This document shows, piece after piece, positions 7,565 to 16,575 of a stretch of DNA of 56,161 nucleotides; position 1 is the stretch's first letter, and each line of letters starts with the position of its first letter. Source of the stretch: Lachnospiraceae bacterium MC2017 (lineage in GTDB: Bacteria > Bacillota > Clostridia > Lachnospirales > Lachnospiraceae); the NCBI GenBank assembly GCA_000701625.1, contig JNJK01000030.1, forward strand, positions 1 to 56,161. The letters are read 5' to 3'. Both the position numbers and the translations under genes were made by a program. The notes beneath the pieces were generated by a model. The model was not told where the DNA came from. It was given only the letters and a program-made list of their open reading frames with translations, and ran no database searches.

Positions 7565-9739
7565 TCAGATGCGCCAGCAGTACTTTATGTACACATGTCC
7601 ATCTTTGATACTATCTATTTCTACTATGTCACCGGTTCTGAAGCGATATAGTCCGGACTCGCTGGTAAGCAGTACTTCGTACCGCCGTCCGGGCTTTACT
7701 CCTTCTGCCGGAACTATCTTTCCTCTGCCGCTTTCCGGCGCAAATTCAAGAAATGATTCATTCTCAAGCAGCATATATACATCTGTGTCATCTTCAACAG
7801 CTTCTGCTATGATGCTTTCAGCAGTCAGGAGATATCCGTTATTATATGCTACATCTTTGCCATAGCGCTTTAGTTTTATCACGTATTCCGCAAAGATTCC
7901 TGTTCCTATTGCGGATATCCTCTTTAAGTCAGGCCATATCTTTCGCAGGATGTCATCAAATCCCTGATCGCAGATCTTTTTAAGCAAAGCAGCTCTCTCC
8001 GGCTGTGCTTTCAGTTGCTTTTTCAGAGACTTTTTAACCTGAGGCGTAAGCTCTGCACCTCCGGTTATATCACCGTTTGCAAGATCCTTCAGCAAACTAT
8101 CGTAATTCTTTTCCAGATACTCCAGGTGTTCATAGACCATCTTCGCTGATGTAGCCATGATATTCGTAACATTTTCTTCTGCCAGCGCAAATAAGAGCTT
8201 TACATACGTAAAATCAGCTCTTTCCTGGGGATACATTATTTCATAAGGGCAGGTAAGTGTACCATATTTATTTTGTCTCTGATGAGAATTAAACACATCA
8301 CGGCCTTTACGCTCATCCAGCACTTCTCCCCATATGGTATTCAGTTCTCCGCCATCCTTAAATCTGATCCGCTCATTTACCGGCATTCCCTCAAATACCG
8401 CAAAGGTGCTTCCTTCCGTTCCTCTAAGAGAACTTATAAAAAAGCGGCGGTTTCTGTTTATCACCTGTGCCGACTGGGGCATCAGTATACTATTTCCCTT
8501 TGAATCTTTATAACTGATATAAGACACTATCCTGCCATCATAAAAAATCTCCGATTCACCAAGCCTCGTTGTGAGATCTATATATGGCTTATAATCTTCG
8601 TATGTACTTACGGGTACCCTGTCCTGATACTCTTTTATGGATCTGATGAGTGAAAATCCATACTTGCGGCCTAGTTCACATCCTTTATTTTCGTTAAGTA
8701 TCCTCTGAAGATTTTCTTCATCTGTTATCTTATGCTCGCTATACTCTCCGAGTAGTACACGACGAACTCTGAGCATCTCTTTTTCTGCTTCTTTTCCTCC
8801 AAAAAACTTTGTCGAGACTCGAAGCGGTGATACCAGTTCGATGATCATCTTTACATCTTCCGCAATGGCATTTTTATCTTCTTTAGACAGGCGCGCCGAT
8901 GACTCAACAATATCCGCGATGAGTCCCAAAACAGTCCATGCATAGTAAGGTGACCCTATCCCGTTTGTGATAGACAGGCTCACACATTCCAGTGCATCGT
9001 CCTTAAACGTCATGATGTCATCTCTTGAAAAGATCTGCTGCTGTGTCACCGCTCCGTGATTTAGATAGTGAACGTACGCAATGATCTTTGGAAGAATAAT
9101 GGTCTTCTTTGACGCTATCAGTGCAGTCAGGCAAAAAAATGCACCTTCACTATATCTCAGCGACAGATCAAATCTTAAGTTTGCTTTCTTTACCAGATCA
9201 CGCTTGATCATCTTACTCCATACGGTCATATTCGATATGGTGATCAGCTTTTTGATCTCAGGATTACCTTTTTCTATACATATACAGTCCTCAGTCTGAT
9301 CATAGAAAGTCCTCATATCCAGATTAAGATCTATATATTCATCTTCCTTTTCCGTTTCTGCACGGAAGGATGCAACATCTGCATGATTTTTTTCTATCTG
9401 CTTATATACTTCTTCCAGACCTTTTTCCATGAAGTAATCATCTGAATCCATGAATGCTATATATTTTCCGGTGGCGTTTTCCAGCGCCATATTCCTCGGA
9501 CTGGACGGAGTCGAATACTCATCATTCAGTATAAATACGCGGATATTTTCATATCCCTCAGTCATCTTTTTTACAAATGTCTGGTATTTTTTCTCAGAAT
9601 TATGAACCACAATGATCCATTCAAGATTTTCAAATCCGATGGACTGTTTTTTTAACGATTCAAAACCTCTCTTAAAAAGCTCTTTTTCTGTATTACGAAA
9701 AGGTGTTATCACAGAAATCAGATATTTTTCGTCAGACAT
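7565..9739 (-). CDS. Fusion of a GT2 glycosyltransferase and a truncated GH3 (acyl-acid amido synthetase-like) domain
   Basis: A 724-residue two-domain protein. Residues 1 to about 240 form a GT-A type family 2 glycosyltransferase: YLISVITPF at the start and FMDSDDYF (DSDD at 98-101) as the metal and nucleotide-sugar site. From about 335 the sequence follows the GH3 auxin-responsive family of adenylate-forming amido synthetases (RILNENKGCELGRKYGF, RVPVSTYEDYKPYI, NVTNIMATSAKMVYEHLEY, GLYRFRTGDIVEI). Two oddities stand out. Where GH3 enzymes carry the SSGTT-type ATP loop, this protein has YKDSKGNSILMPQS. The chain also stops at YCWRI, just where the mobile C-terminal lobe of about 100-150 residues should begin. 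ATG at 9737-9739 follows TGAGG with 5-nt spacing; an upstream ATG at 9754 has no ribosome site. Activity of the second domain is doubtful. The name GH3 here is not glycoside hydrolase family 3. Confidence 0.8.
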   Translation of the reverse strand: MSDEKYLISVITPFRNTEKELFKRGFESLKKQSIGFENLEWIIVVHNSEKKYQTFVKKMTEGYENIRVFILNDEYSTPSSPRNMALENATGKYIAFMDSDDYFMEKGLEEVYKQIEKNHADVASFRAETEKEDEYIDLNLDMRTFYDQTEDCICIEKGNPEIKKLITISNMTVWSKMIKRDLVKKANLRFDLSLRYSEGAFFCLTALIASKKTIILPKIIAYVHYLNHGAVTQQQIFSRDDIMTFKDDALECVSLSITNGIGSPYYAWTVLGLIADIVESSARLSKEDKNAIAEDVKMIIELVSPLRVSTKFFGGKEAEKEMLRVRRVLLGEYSEHKITDEENLQRILNENKGCELGRKYGFSLIRSIKEYQDRVPVSTYEDYKPYIDLTTRLGESEIFYDGRIVSYISYKDSKGNSILMPQSAQVINRNRRFFISSLRGTEGSTFAVFEGMPVNERIRFKDGGELNTIWGEVLDERKGRDVFNSHQRQNKYGTLTCPYEIMYPQERADFTYVKLLFALAEENVTNIMATSAKMVYEHLEYLEKNYDSLLKDLANGDITGGAELTPQVKKSLKKQLKAQPERAALLKKICDQGFDDILRKIWPDLKRISAIGTGIFAEYVIKLKRYGKDVAYNNGYLLTAESIIAEAVEDDTDVYMLLENESFLEFAPESGRGKIVPAEGVKPGRRYEVLLTSESGLYRFRTGDIVEIDSIKDGHVYIKYCWRI

Positions 9740-9825
9740 ATGCACCTCACTCATTACATGATCAAACTTTTTATTACTACGGTGTTCTTCTGATTATTTT
9801 CGACATATTCCGCACTTTTCATTAG

Positions 9826-9877
9826 AGAAAAAGCCCTGTGACAAGTGCTTTTTTCACACCTGCCACAGGGCTTTTCT
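9826..9877. terminator. Bidirectional intrinsic terminator after htpG
   Basis: AGAAAAAGCCCTGTG (9826-9840) pairs with CACAGGGCTTTTCT (9864-9877); T-rich flanks on both strands. It lies just beyond the htpG stop. Confidence 0.85.
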
Positions 9878-9886
9878 GAAAAAAAT

Positions 9887-11923
9887 TTAGTTCAGTCCAC
9901 TGTAAGACATCATGATCGTATTTGATCTCTCGATGAATGCTGCCATTTCATCCGGTGAAAGCTGCTTATTTGCAAGGAGAGCCAGATCATAAAGCTGCTC
10001 ACTTACAAGCTTGCTCTTTTCCTCATCAGGGTTCTCCATAACATTCTTTACCAGCGGATGGTTTGCATTGAGGACGAGCGTCTGTCCGTCATCATCCTTA
10101 AACATGTCATCCATAGCACCGCTTCCTGCAGAGTACATTCTCATCATATCCTGCATACGGCGTGTTTCCTCGGATCTGGTAAGCATAGAAGCTACTTTCT
10201 TATTCTTGAGCTTCTGAATCTTTACCTCAAGCTTTTCCTTCTTAAGAGCCTTGCGGAGAAGTCCCTGTACTGTCTCAGCTGACTTTGCAAACTCTTCCTG
10301 CTCTTTCTTTGACTCCTTGGAAGCCATAGCATCGGTTACATTTGAGTCGATACGAAGGAACTTTACACCCGGGTTCTTTGCTTCGAGCTGCTGCATGAAC
10401 GGAGTATCGATATTGTTTTTGAGGATGACTGCGTCCATCTTTGCATGCTTAAACATATTTATGTACTGACCCTGCTGCTTTTCGTCAGTTACATAGTATA
10501 CGATGGTCTCTTTCTTTTCTTCCTCTGACTCGTCCTTCTTTTCTGCTGACTCATCTACAACCTCTGCCTCAACCTTTTCTCCGGTCTCGGTATCAACTGC
10601 TTCTGTCTCCTCAACAGCCTCTGTCGGAAGCTCCAGACACTCAGGAAGTGTAAGATACTTTCCATTGATATCGTGGAACAGGATGAAGTCATTGATCTTC
10701 TCGGCAAACTTGGAATTTCTGAGATATCCGTACTTTACGAAAGGAGAAATGTCATCCCAGTACTTCTCATAATTTTCCTTATCGGTCTTGCACATACCGG
10801 AAAGTTTCTCAGCGATCTTCTTTGTAATATAATCAGAGATCTTTGTTACGAAGCCGTCGTTCTGAAGTGCGCTTCTGGATACGTTAAGCGGCAGATCCGG
10901 ACAATCGATAACACCCTTTAAGAGCATCAGGAACTCAGGGATCACTTCCTTGATATTATCTGCTACAAATACCTGATTATTGTAAAGCTTGATCTTTCCT
11001 TCGATGGACTCGTACTCGATGTTGATCTTAGGGAAGTAAAGGATTCCCTTGAGGTTAAACGGATAGTCCATGTTCAGGTGGATCCAGAAAAGCGGCTCTC
11101 TGTAATCCTGGAATACCTTACGGTAAAATTCCTTATATTCATCATCTGTGCAATCCTTCGGAGTCTTTGTCCAAAGGGGATTAGTATCGTTTATCGGAGC
11201 AGGTGCTGCCGGTGGTACTTCATTTCCATCCTTATCCTTTGTAGGCTTAGGCGGCTCTGCGTTTACATCCTTAAGATAGATTTCTGTCGGCATAAATGAA
11301 CAGTACTTATCAAGTACTTCACGAACACCGTACTCATTACAATACTTAAGGCTGTCATCATTAAGGTAAAGTGTGATCTCTGTACCTACGCGTGTACGAT
11401 CACCGTCTGTCATATCATAGTTTGTGCCTGCGCCTTCGCACTCCCAATGTACCGGAACTGCGTCCTTCTGATATGAGAGTGAGTCAATGGTTACCTTATC
11501 AGCTACCATGAATGCTGAGTAGAAACCGAGTCCGAAGTGACCGATGATCTGGTCATTATCAGCCTTATCTTTATATTTATTAAGGAACTCTGTTGCACCG
11601 GAGAAAGCGATCTGGTTGATGTATTTATCAACTTCATCCATGGTCATTCCGATACCGTTATCGATGAACTTCAGAGTTTTTGCTTTGTTATCTACCTGTA
11701 CATCAACTCTGCCCTTGAGACCTGCTCCCTCTGTTCCGTCTGTTTCTTCTGCCGGAGCCTGGTACTCGCCGATCATCTCAAGCTTTTTCAGCTTTGTGAT
11801 GGCATCGCATCCATTACTTACAAGCTCACGGATAAAGATATCCTGATCAGAGTACATCCATTTTTTTATGATTGGGAATATATTTTCACTGCTTATTGAA
11901 AGATTTCCGTGTCTTTCTGCCAT
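9887..11923 (-). CDS. htpG: Molecular chaperone HtpG (Hsp90 family)
   Basis: Cytosolic ATP-dependent chaperone for protein folding under stress. The 678-residue protein has the N-terminal GHKL ATPase (SDQDIFIRELVSNGCDA, KFIDNGIGMT, GHFGLGFYSAF), the middle domain (PLFWIHLNMDYPFNLKGILYFP, LPLNVSRSALQ) and the dimerisation domain ending near AAFIERSNT. It is longer than E. coli HtpG because of a Pro/Lys-rich insertion near residue 225 and an acidic Glu/Lys run near residues 445-485. The start was set at ATG 11921-11923; a GTG at 11944 in the same frame precedes the GGAAAGGA ribosome site and is less likely. A CIRCE operator and a good promoter lie directly upstream, so HrcA control is expected. 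Confidence 0.96.
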   Translation of the reverse strand: MAERHGNLSISSENIFPIIKKWMYSDQDIFIRELVSNGCDAITKLKKLEMIGEYQAPAEETDGTEGAGLKGRVDVQVDNKAKTLKFIDNGIGMTMDEVDKYINQIAFSGATEFLNKYKDKADNDQIIGHFGLGFYSAFMVADKVTIDSLSYQKDAVPVHWECEGAGTNYDMTDGDRTRVGTEITLYLNDDSLKYCNEYGVREVLDKYCSFMPTEIYLKDVNAEPPKPTKDKDGNEVPPAAPAPINDTNPLWTKTPKDCTDDEYKEFYRKVFQDYREPLFWIHLNMDYPFNLKGILYFPKINIEYESIEGKIKLYNNQVFVADNIKEVIPEFLMLLKGVIDCPDLPLNVSRSALQNDGFVTKISDYITKKIAEKLSGMCKTDKENYEKYWDDISPFVKYGYLRNSKFAEKINDFILFHDINGKYLTLPECLELPTEAVEETEAVDTETGEKVEAEVVDESAEKKDESEEEKKETIVYYVTDEKQQGQYINMFKHAKMDAVILKNNIDTPFMQQLEAKNPGVKFLRIDSNVTDAMASKESKKEQEEFAKSAETVQGLLRKALKKEKLEVKIQKLKNKKVASMLTRSEETRRMQDMMRMYSAGSGAMDDMFKDDDGQTLVLNANHPLVKNVMENPDEEKSKLVSEQLYDLALLANKQLSPDEMAAFIERSNTIMMSYSGLN

Positions 11924-11986
11924 GTTTTTGCACGTCCTTTCCACATTTTTCCCGCCTCGCGGGGTATTTTTGTCTCAACAAAAATA

Positions 11987-12015
11987 ATTTTAATTCCCAC
12001 CATAATAAAAGTCAA
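11987..12015 (-). promoter_or_regulatory. htpG promoter
   Basis: On the minus strand TTGACT (12010-12015) and TAAAAT (11987-11992) are separated by 17 bp. The leader contains a small GC hairpin CCCGC/GCGGG near 11951-11963. Confidence 0.75.
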
Positions 12016-12022
12016 TGAATTT

Positions 12023-12049
12023 TTAGCACTCTTTTAAATAGAGTGCTAG
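12023..12049. promoter_or_regulatory. CIRCE element (HrcA operator) upstream of htpG
   Basis: TTAGCACTC (12023-12031), a 9-bp spacer and GAGTGCTAG (12041-12049) match the CIRCE consensus (TTAGCACTC-N9-GAGTGCTAA) at all but the last base. It ends 7 bp upstream of the htpG -35 box and begins 5 bp from the border of the foldase gene, so it belongs to htpG. Confidence 0.92.
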
Positions 12050-12053
12050 CAAC

Positions 12054-13115
12054 TCATTCTACACCAAAAACATCGTCGTACACCTCAAAGAAGCCCCGGT
12101 CTGAGAATGCAGCATCCGAGTCCATCTTGACGCTGTTCCACAGATCACGGTTAAGCATGACGTGCAGCTTCCTTGCAAAGTCATTGTAGACTCTGTTAAA
12201 TGCCTCGGACTTGCGGACCTTTACAATTCTTTCCTTGTTTGCGTCGGTCTCAACCTCGTTAAAAGTACTTACACACTTGATAATGTGGTAACCATACTCC
12301 GTCTCAACAAGACCACTGATTTCGTCAGTATCCAGATTAAATGACGCTTTTTCAAAAGCCTCCGGCATTGTTCCCTTTCCAAATGTATAGGTGCTGACCG
12401 AGTCTTCATTATATCCTTCTATGAGACTGTCAAAGTCATCACCATTCTGTGCTCTCAAAAGAACTTCCTGTGCTTTTTTCTCTGCCTGAGCTTTCTCTTC
12501 CTCGTTATACGGTACGACTTCCCCATTCTCACCCGTTGAACTGCATCGTATCAGGATGCACTTGACCGTGATCGTACGGGCCTCATCATCGCTTATCTCC
12601 GGATTGACGTTTTGTGTGATCTGATTATAAACCTTATCTGCAATAGCATACTCAGTGTACATATTTTGGATCATCTCTTCCGTGATACCGAGAGATGACT
12701 TCTCTTTCTCAGATACGCTTCCAAAATATGTCTCCGCTGCCTTCTTTACATCAGCCTGCTCATCAATATCAAGATTGATCCCCCAGTCTGCCGCCAGGAG
12801 ATTCATGGATTTAACCTGAGCGATCCTGGCAAGAGTCGTGTCCTTAAGTTCATTTCCAAGTGTCACTCCGTCAATCTCTCTGTCCCAGATACCATCGCCG
12901 AATGCCTTTTCATAACTGCCTGCCGACGAATAAAGATAAACCAGCAATTCCGGTCTGAAACAGCTCTCCGTATCTATACGAAGGATCTCATCATCCTTAA
13001 ATTCCGAAGTCAGAACTATCTCCTGCTTTTCACCTCCGTTACACCCCGTTAGAGCTGTCGCACTCAACACAGTCATTACAAATATCGCAAATAATCTATA
13101 TAATAAACGCCTCAA
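12054..13115 (-). CDS. PrsA/SurA-like peptidyl-prolyl isomerase lipoprotein
   Basis: Extracytoplasmic foldase assisting secreted proteins after export. A TTG start at 13113-13115 preceded by GAGG with 5-nt spacing gives a textbook lipoprotein signal peptide, MRRLLYRLFAIFVMTVLSA then LTGC lipobox, so the mature protein would be lipid-anchored at that Cys. An ATG at 13137-13139 in the same frame lacks a ribosome site. A SurA-N-like helical region is followed by a parvulin (PpiC) domain: VKCILIRCSS near residue 185, ALIEGYNEDS-like loop, and EISGLVETEYGYHIIKCVS. Length (353 residues) fits PrsA-type foldases. It stops 5 bp before the CIRCE element that drives htpG, placing two protein-folding genes side by side. 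Confidence 0.85.
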   Translation of the reverse strand: MRRLLYRLFAIFVMTVLSATALTGCNGGEKQEIVLTSEFKDDEILRIDTESCFRPELLVYLYSSAGSYEKAFGDGIWDREIDGVTLGNELKDTTLARIAQVKSMNLLAADWGINLDIDEQADVKKAAETYFGSVSEKEKSSLGITEEMIQNMYTEYAIADKVYNQITQNVNPEISDDEARTITVKCILIRCSSTGENGEVVPYNEEEKAQAEKKAQEVLLRAQNGDDFDSLIEGYNEDSVSTYTFGKGTMPEAFEKASFNLDTDEISGLVETEYGYHIIKCVSTFNEVETDANKERIVKVRKSEAFNRVYNDFARKLHVMLNRDLWNSVKMDSDAAFSDRGFFEVYDDVFGVE

Positions 13116-13156
13116 AACATCCTCTTTTCTATGAAACATATAAAGTTAAAGTTCAT

Positions 13157-13290
13157 AGGCAAACTGCGCACTTCGCTGCGCAGTTATGCCTCAATAAAGT
13201 AGGTGTGCCATTGGGTTTTGCCCATCGCCGCAGGCGATTTAATTGGCAAAACCCGTTACTGGAGCGAGCTGTAAGCGAGTGAACAGTAAC
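13157..13290. other. Three consecutive stem-loops between divergent genes
   Basis: Hairpin 1: AGGCA-ACTGCGCA with TGCGCAGT-TGCCT (13157-13191). Hairpin 2: GGGTTTTGCC (13213-13222) with GGCAAAACCC (13245-13254), with ATCGCC/GGCGAT nested inside. Hairpin 3: GTTACTG (13255-13261) with CAGTAAC (13284-13290). They abut and none has a T-run. They lie upstream of both the foldase gene and the small membrane protein gene; 13291-13451 shows nothing else beyond AT-rich promoter-like sequence. Confidence 0.6.
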
Positions 13291-13454
13291 CATAGAAATA
13301 ATAGGATAATGATACCATAAATACAGATTCTTTACTTATTTTTTGAAATAACCTATAATACTGAAATAACGGAAATTTTTAAATACTGTTCGTTTCTTCG
13401 TAACCGTTCCTACAAAAACGGTAACGTTTCTTCCGAACAAGGAAAGAGGGAATG

Positions 13455-13814
13455 ATGAAAAAACTCGGTAGATTAATTACATTTGCACTTCTTGCAGGCG
13501 CTGCTGCCGCAGGAACATATTATTACCTGAAAGAGCGCGACAACGAAGATTCCTTTGAGGACTCCGACCGCGATGTGAATGATGATCTTGAGGAATTCCT
13601 TAAGAACGAAGCTGAGGCAAAAGACGTATCTCCCGCCGCTAAACGCGAATATGTCCCACTCAACTTCTCAAAAGAGACTGTTGAAACAGCTTCTGCTGAG
13701 GACAAGATCATTGGCGAGACAGCAAAGTCCGCTGATAACAATGTCGAGAAGGAGCCTTCTTCCGACAAGTTCTCAACTTTCCGCTTCTCAAGTTTTGATT
13801 CAGAGGAGAAGTAA
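13455..13814 (+). CDS. Small membrane-anchored acidic protein, unknown function
   Basis: About 119 residues. The second of two adjacent ATGs (13455) has proper spacing from GAAAGAGGG; the first (13452) is too close. The N-terminus MKKLGRLITFALLAGAAAAG followed by TYYYLKERDN makes one hydrophobic segment, and the rest is strongly acidic, serine-rich and low in complexity (DSDRDVNDDLEEFLKNEAEA; SSFDSEEK at the end). No family is recognised. The layout resembles small stress-related membrane proteins of Firmicutes, but that is only a resemblance. It is monocistronic, with a strong terminator 12 bp after the stop. Confidence 0.75.
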   Translation: MKKLGRLITFALLAGAAAAGTYYYLKERDNEDSFEDSDRDVNDDLEEFLKNEAEAKDVSPAAKREYVPLNFSKETVETASAEDKIIGETAKSADNNVEKEPSSDKFSTFRFSSFDSEEK

Positions 13815-13826
13815 AATAAGCATCAA

Positions 13827-13862
13827 AAAAAGCCCATGCCTCATATGAAGCATGGGCTTTTC
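13827..13862. terminator. Bidirectional intrinsic terminator
   Basis: AAAAGCCCATGC pairs with GCATGGGCTTTT (right arm 13850-13861) across a 10-nt loop, with A/T runs on both sides. It separates the convergent small membrane protein gene and the DUF2225 gene. Confidence 0.9.
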
Positions 13863-13878
13863 AATATGTATCAGGCTG

Positions 13879-14739
13879 TTATCCTTCTTCCTTTGCCTTC
13901 TGATGTTCCACAATCTCTTCCTTTAGGTCACGAGCCAGATCCTTGATCTTCGGTCCGGCAACTCTGCTTCCAAGGATACCTGTTACGAGTTTTGCTGCGA
14001 TATCATATCTGTCAAAGCGCATGGAAAGAACTGAGAGCAGATAATCAAGCGTGGACTGCTCCATGCCAGCCATCGGGAATTCTTCCTTCTGACGTGCTGC
14101 GATAAATCCATCAAATGCAAGCTTTAAGGCTTCATTCTCATCATCATTGCACTTTTTCAGCTGTGCTTCATAATCCTCAGCTTCTTTATCAAGGCTCTCG
14201 CCCTTACCTCTGATGACCCAGCCCATCTTAAGGCACAGATATGCCTTTTCAGAATCTTTTCTGCCGCAGGTCATGGCATTTACAAGAGCTATCTGATATC
14301 TCTTTATCGCATCATCATATGAATAAATGCTTCCGGGTTCCTCATATTTGAAACCTGGCTTGATATTCTCAAGAACCAGCTTTTTCTGAGGCTCCATGAT
14401 ATTCTTGAAATCACGGGTCATTGCAGCGTAACCGCACTCCGGACATACACAAACATCATACTTTGAAGTATCCATCTGCTCAAAGCGAGGGCGAAGATCC
14501 TTATCCTGACCGATTCTTCTTACTCTTCCGCTCTTTACTGCTTTAGCCTTAAACTTCGAACCGCAGACAGGACAATCCATGGTTCGTTCCAGAAGATAGC
14601 TTTCTTCTGTAATAGCCGGCTTAGCTTTGACTTCCGCAGCTGCAGGTGCCCCCTTCTTAGCAGGCTCATCAGCCTTAAAAAGATCTTCCTGTGAAATCTT
14701 CTTCAGACCCATCTGGTCCATTCCGTCAAACAGTCCCAT
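13879..14739 (-). CDS. DUF2225 family zinc-ribbon protein
   Basis: A 286-residue soluble protein of unknown role. After a flexible Ala/Lys-rich leader (residues 20-45) come two Cys pairs, CPVCGSKF near residue 56 and CVCPECGYA near 98, which should form a zinc ribbon. The rest is helical and resembles tetratricopeptide-like repeats (DDAIKRYQIALVNAMT, KAYLCLKMGWVIRG). This combination is the DUF2225 family, common in Clostridia. It lies downstream of glnS on the same strand, 66 bp after its stop, with a CCGGATG/CATCCGG hairpin (14767-14784) in its leader. A GGAGG ribosome site precedes the ATG. Confidence 0.85.
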   Translation of the reverse strand: MGLFDGMDQMGLKKISQEDLFKADEPAKKGAPAAAEVKAKPAITEESYLLERTMDCPVCGSKFKAKAVKSGRVRRIGQDKDLRPRFEQMDTSKYDVCVCPECGYAAMTRDFKNIMEPQKKLVLENIKPGFKYEEPGSIYSYDDAIKRYQIALVNAMTCGRKDSEKAYLCLKMGWVIRGKGESLDKEAEDYEAQLKKCNDDENEALKLAFDGFIAARQKEEFPMAGMEQSTLDYLLSVLSMRFDRYDIAAKLVTGILGSRVAGPKIKDLARDLKEEIVEHQKAKEEG

Positions 14740-14766
14740 ATTAACTTAACCTCCTAACTTTACACT

Positions 14767-14784
14767 CCGGATGCCGTCATCCGG
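14767..14784. other. Hairpin between glnS and DUF2225
   Basis: CCGGATG (14767-14773) pairs with CATCCGG (14778-14784) across CCGT. No T-run follows on either strand, so it may be a leader structure or a weak terminator. Confidence 0.5.
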
Positions 14785-14805
14785 CGTCCGTACTCCCCCA
14801 ACTCC

Positions 14806-16476
14806 TTATTTATTTGCCGGCATCTTAAAAGAGCTCTTCAAAGATACGATCCGGTTAAATACCGGTGCTCCCGGCTTTGAATCCTTACAGTCTGCACAGA
14901 AGAAACCGTTACGTACAAACTGGAAACTCTCAAAAGGCTTTGCCTCTGCGAGAGCAGGTTCAACATAACACTCACATACAGTCAGTGAATTAGGATTAAC
15001 GTTGACGTTTCCCTCCTCGTCATATACGCCCTTTTCCTCATCCACGATATTTTCGTAAAGTCTTGCTGTCACCTTGACCGCATCCGCTGCATTTACCCAG
15101 TGGATGGTTCCCTTTACCTTGCGGTCTGCCTTGAAATCCGGTCCCTGCTTGGTTGCCGGATCGTAAGTACAGTGTACTGCGATGACATTTCCCTCTTCAT
15201 CCTTATCACATCCAACACACTTTACAAAATAAGCATTCATGAGACGAACTTCATTACCCGGGAAGAGTCTGAAATACTTCTTCGGCGGCTCTTCCATAAA
15301 GTCATCCTGCTCGATCCAGAGCTCACGGCTGAAGGAGATCTGACGGCTTCCGAGTTCTTCATTCTCCGGATTATTAACCGCATCCAGAAGCTCTGACTGT
15401 CCCTCGGGATAATTATCAATGATGAGCTTCAGCGGATTAAGTACAGCCATCTGTCTCTTTGCTTTCGGCTTCAGATCCTCTCTGATGCAATACTCGAGCA
15501 TATCCATCTCTGCAGTAGACTGTGACTTTGAAATACCACAGAGTTCAACAAACTTGCGGATAGAGTCAGGTGTATAACCACGACGGCGAAGACCTGCGAT
15601 AGAAACAAGTCTCGGATCATCCCATCCGTCTACGATACCGTCCTCAACAAGCTTTTTAATGTAACGCTTACCTGTTACTACGTTGTTCAGGTAGAGCTTT
15701 GCAAACTCGATCTGTCTCGGCGGGTGAGCAAATTCACATTCCTCAACTACCCAGTTATAAAGCGGTCTGTGATCCTCAAACTCCAGTGTACAAAGGGAAT
15801 GTGTGATTCCCTCAATAGCATCCTCAAGAGGATGTGCGAAGTCGTACATAGGATAGATGCACCACTTATCACCTGTATTCTGATGTGTGAGATGTGCGAT
15901 CCTGTAGATGATCGGATCACGCATGTTGATATTCGGGCTCGCCATATCGATCTTTGCTCTGAGTACGAGGCTTCCGTCCTCATACTTTCCAGCCTTCATA
16001 TCCTCAAACATCTGCAGACTTTCTTCCATCGGACGATCCCTGTTCGGATCATCCTTTCCGGGTTCTGTAAGTGAACCACGGTACTCGCGGATCTGCTCTG
16101 CATTGAGGTCAGACACATAAGCCTTTCCCTTCTTTATAAGCTTTACAGCATATTCATACATCTGATCAAAGTAATCTGATGCAAAGAAAAGGCGGTCTTC
16201 CCAGTCTGCTCCGAGCCATGCAACGTCATTCTTTATAGACTCGACGAATTCTGATTTTTCCTTTGTCGGATTAGTATCATCAAAACGAAGATTGAATTTT
16301 CCTCCGTACTGCTTTGCAATGCCAGAGTTAAGTACTATAGACTTTGCATGTCCGATATGAAGGTATCCATTCGGTTCCGGAGGGAAACGTGTATGTACCG
16401 TATCATAAACGCCGTCTGCGAGGTTTTTATCGATTTCCCTCTCGATAAAATTCCTGGATTCTTCTGTGTTTTCCAT
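14806..16476 (-). CDS. glnS: Glutaminyl-tRNA synthetase
   Basis: Attaches glutamine to tRNA-Gln. Class I synthetase of 556 residues, the usual size. HIGH is seen as [12 protein letters not shown] near residue 35, followed by [11 protein letters not shown]; the KMSKS-equivalent region is the divergent GKRYIKKLV stretch before DGWDDPRL. The C-terminal beta-barrel anticodon-binding domain is complete ([35 protein letters not shown]). AGGAG lies 9 bp before the ATG. Having glnS means that this organism may charge tRNA-Gln directly rather than only by the GatCAB route common in Gram-positives; other genes outside the window would decide. Confidence 0.96.
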   Translation of the reverse strand: MENTEESRNFIEREIDKNLADGVYDTVHTRFPPEPNGYLHIGHAKSIVLNSGIAKQYGGKFNLRFDDTNPTKEKSEFVESIKNDVAWLGADWEDRLFFASDYFDQMYEYAVKLIKKGKAYVSDLNAEQIREYRGSLTEPGKDDPNRDRPMEESLQMFEDMKAGKYEDGSLVLRAKIDMASPNINMRDPIIYRIAHLTHQNTGDKWCIYPMYDFAHPLEDAIEGITHSLCTLEFEDHRPLYNWVVEECEFAHPPRQIEFAKLYLNNVVTGKRYIKKLVEDGIVDGWDDPRLVSIAGLRRRGYTPDSIRKFVELCGISKSQSTAEMDMLEYCIREDLKPKAKRQMAVLNPLKLIIDNYPEGQSELLDAVNNPENEELGSRQISFSRELWIEQDDFMEEPPKKYFRLFPGNEVRLMNAYFVKCVGCDKDEEGNVIAVHCTYDPATKQGPDFKADRKVKGTIHWVNAADAVKVTARLYENIVDEEKGVYDEEGNVNVNPNSLTVCECYVEPALAEAKPFESFQFVRNGFFCADCKDSKPGAPVFNRIVSLKSSFKMPANK

Positions 16477-16575
16477 TTTTAATTTCTCCTGTTTCTAACC
16501 GGCACTAAATAAGCCGAAATATCAGAAATATCATACAATAACGGCGTTTAAAAATCAATTTTGTAAGGCTTTTCA

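Noticed and set aside
13116-13139. ATG start at 13139 for the foldase lipoprotein
   Set aside because: TTG at 13113-13115 has GAGG at 5 nt and gives a compact lipoprotein signal; the ATG has no ribosome site.
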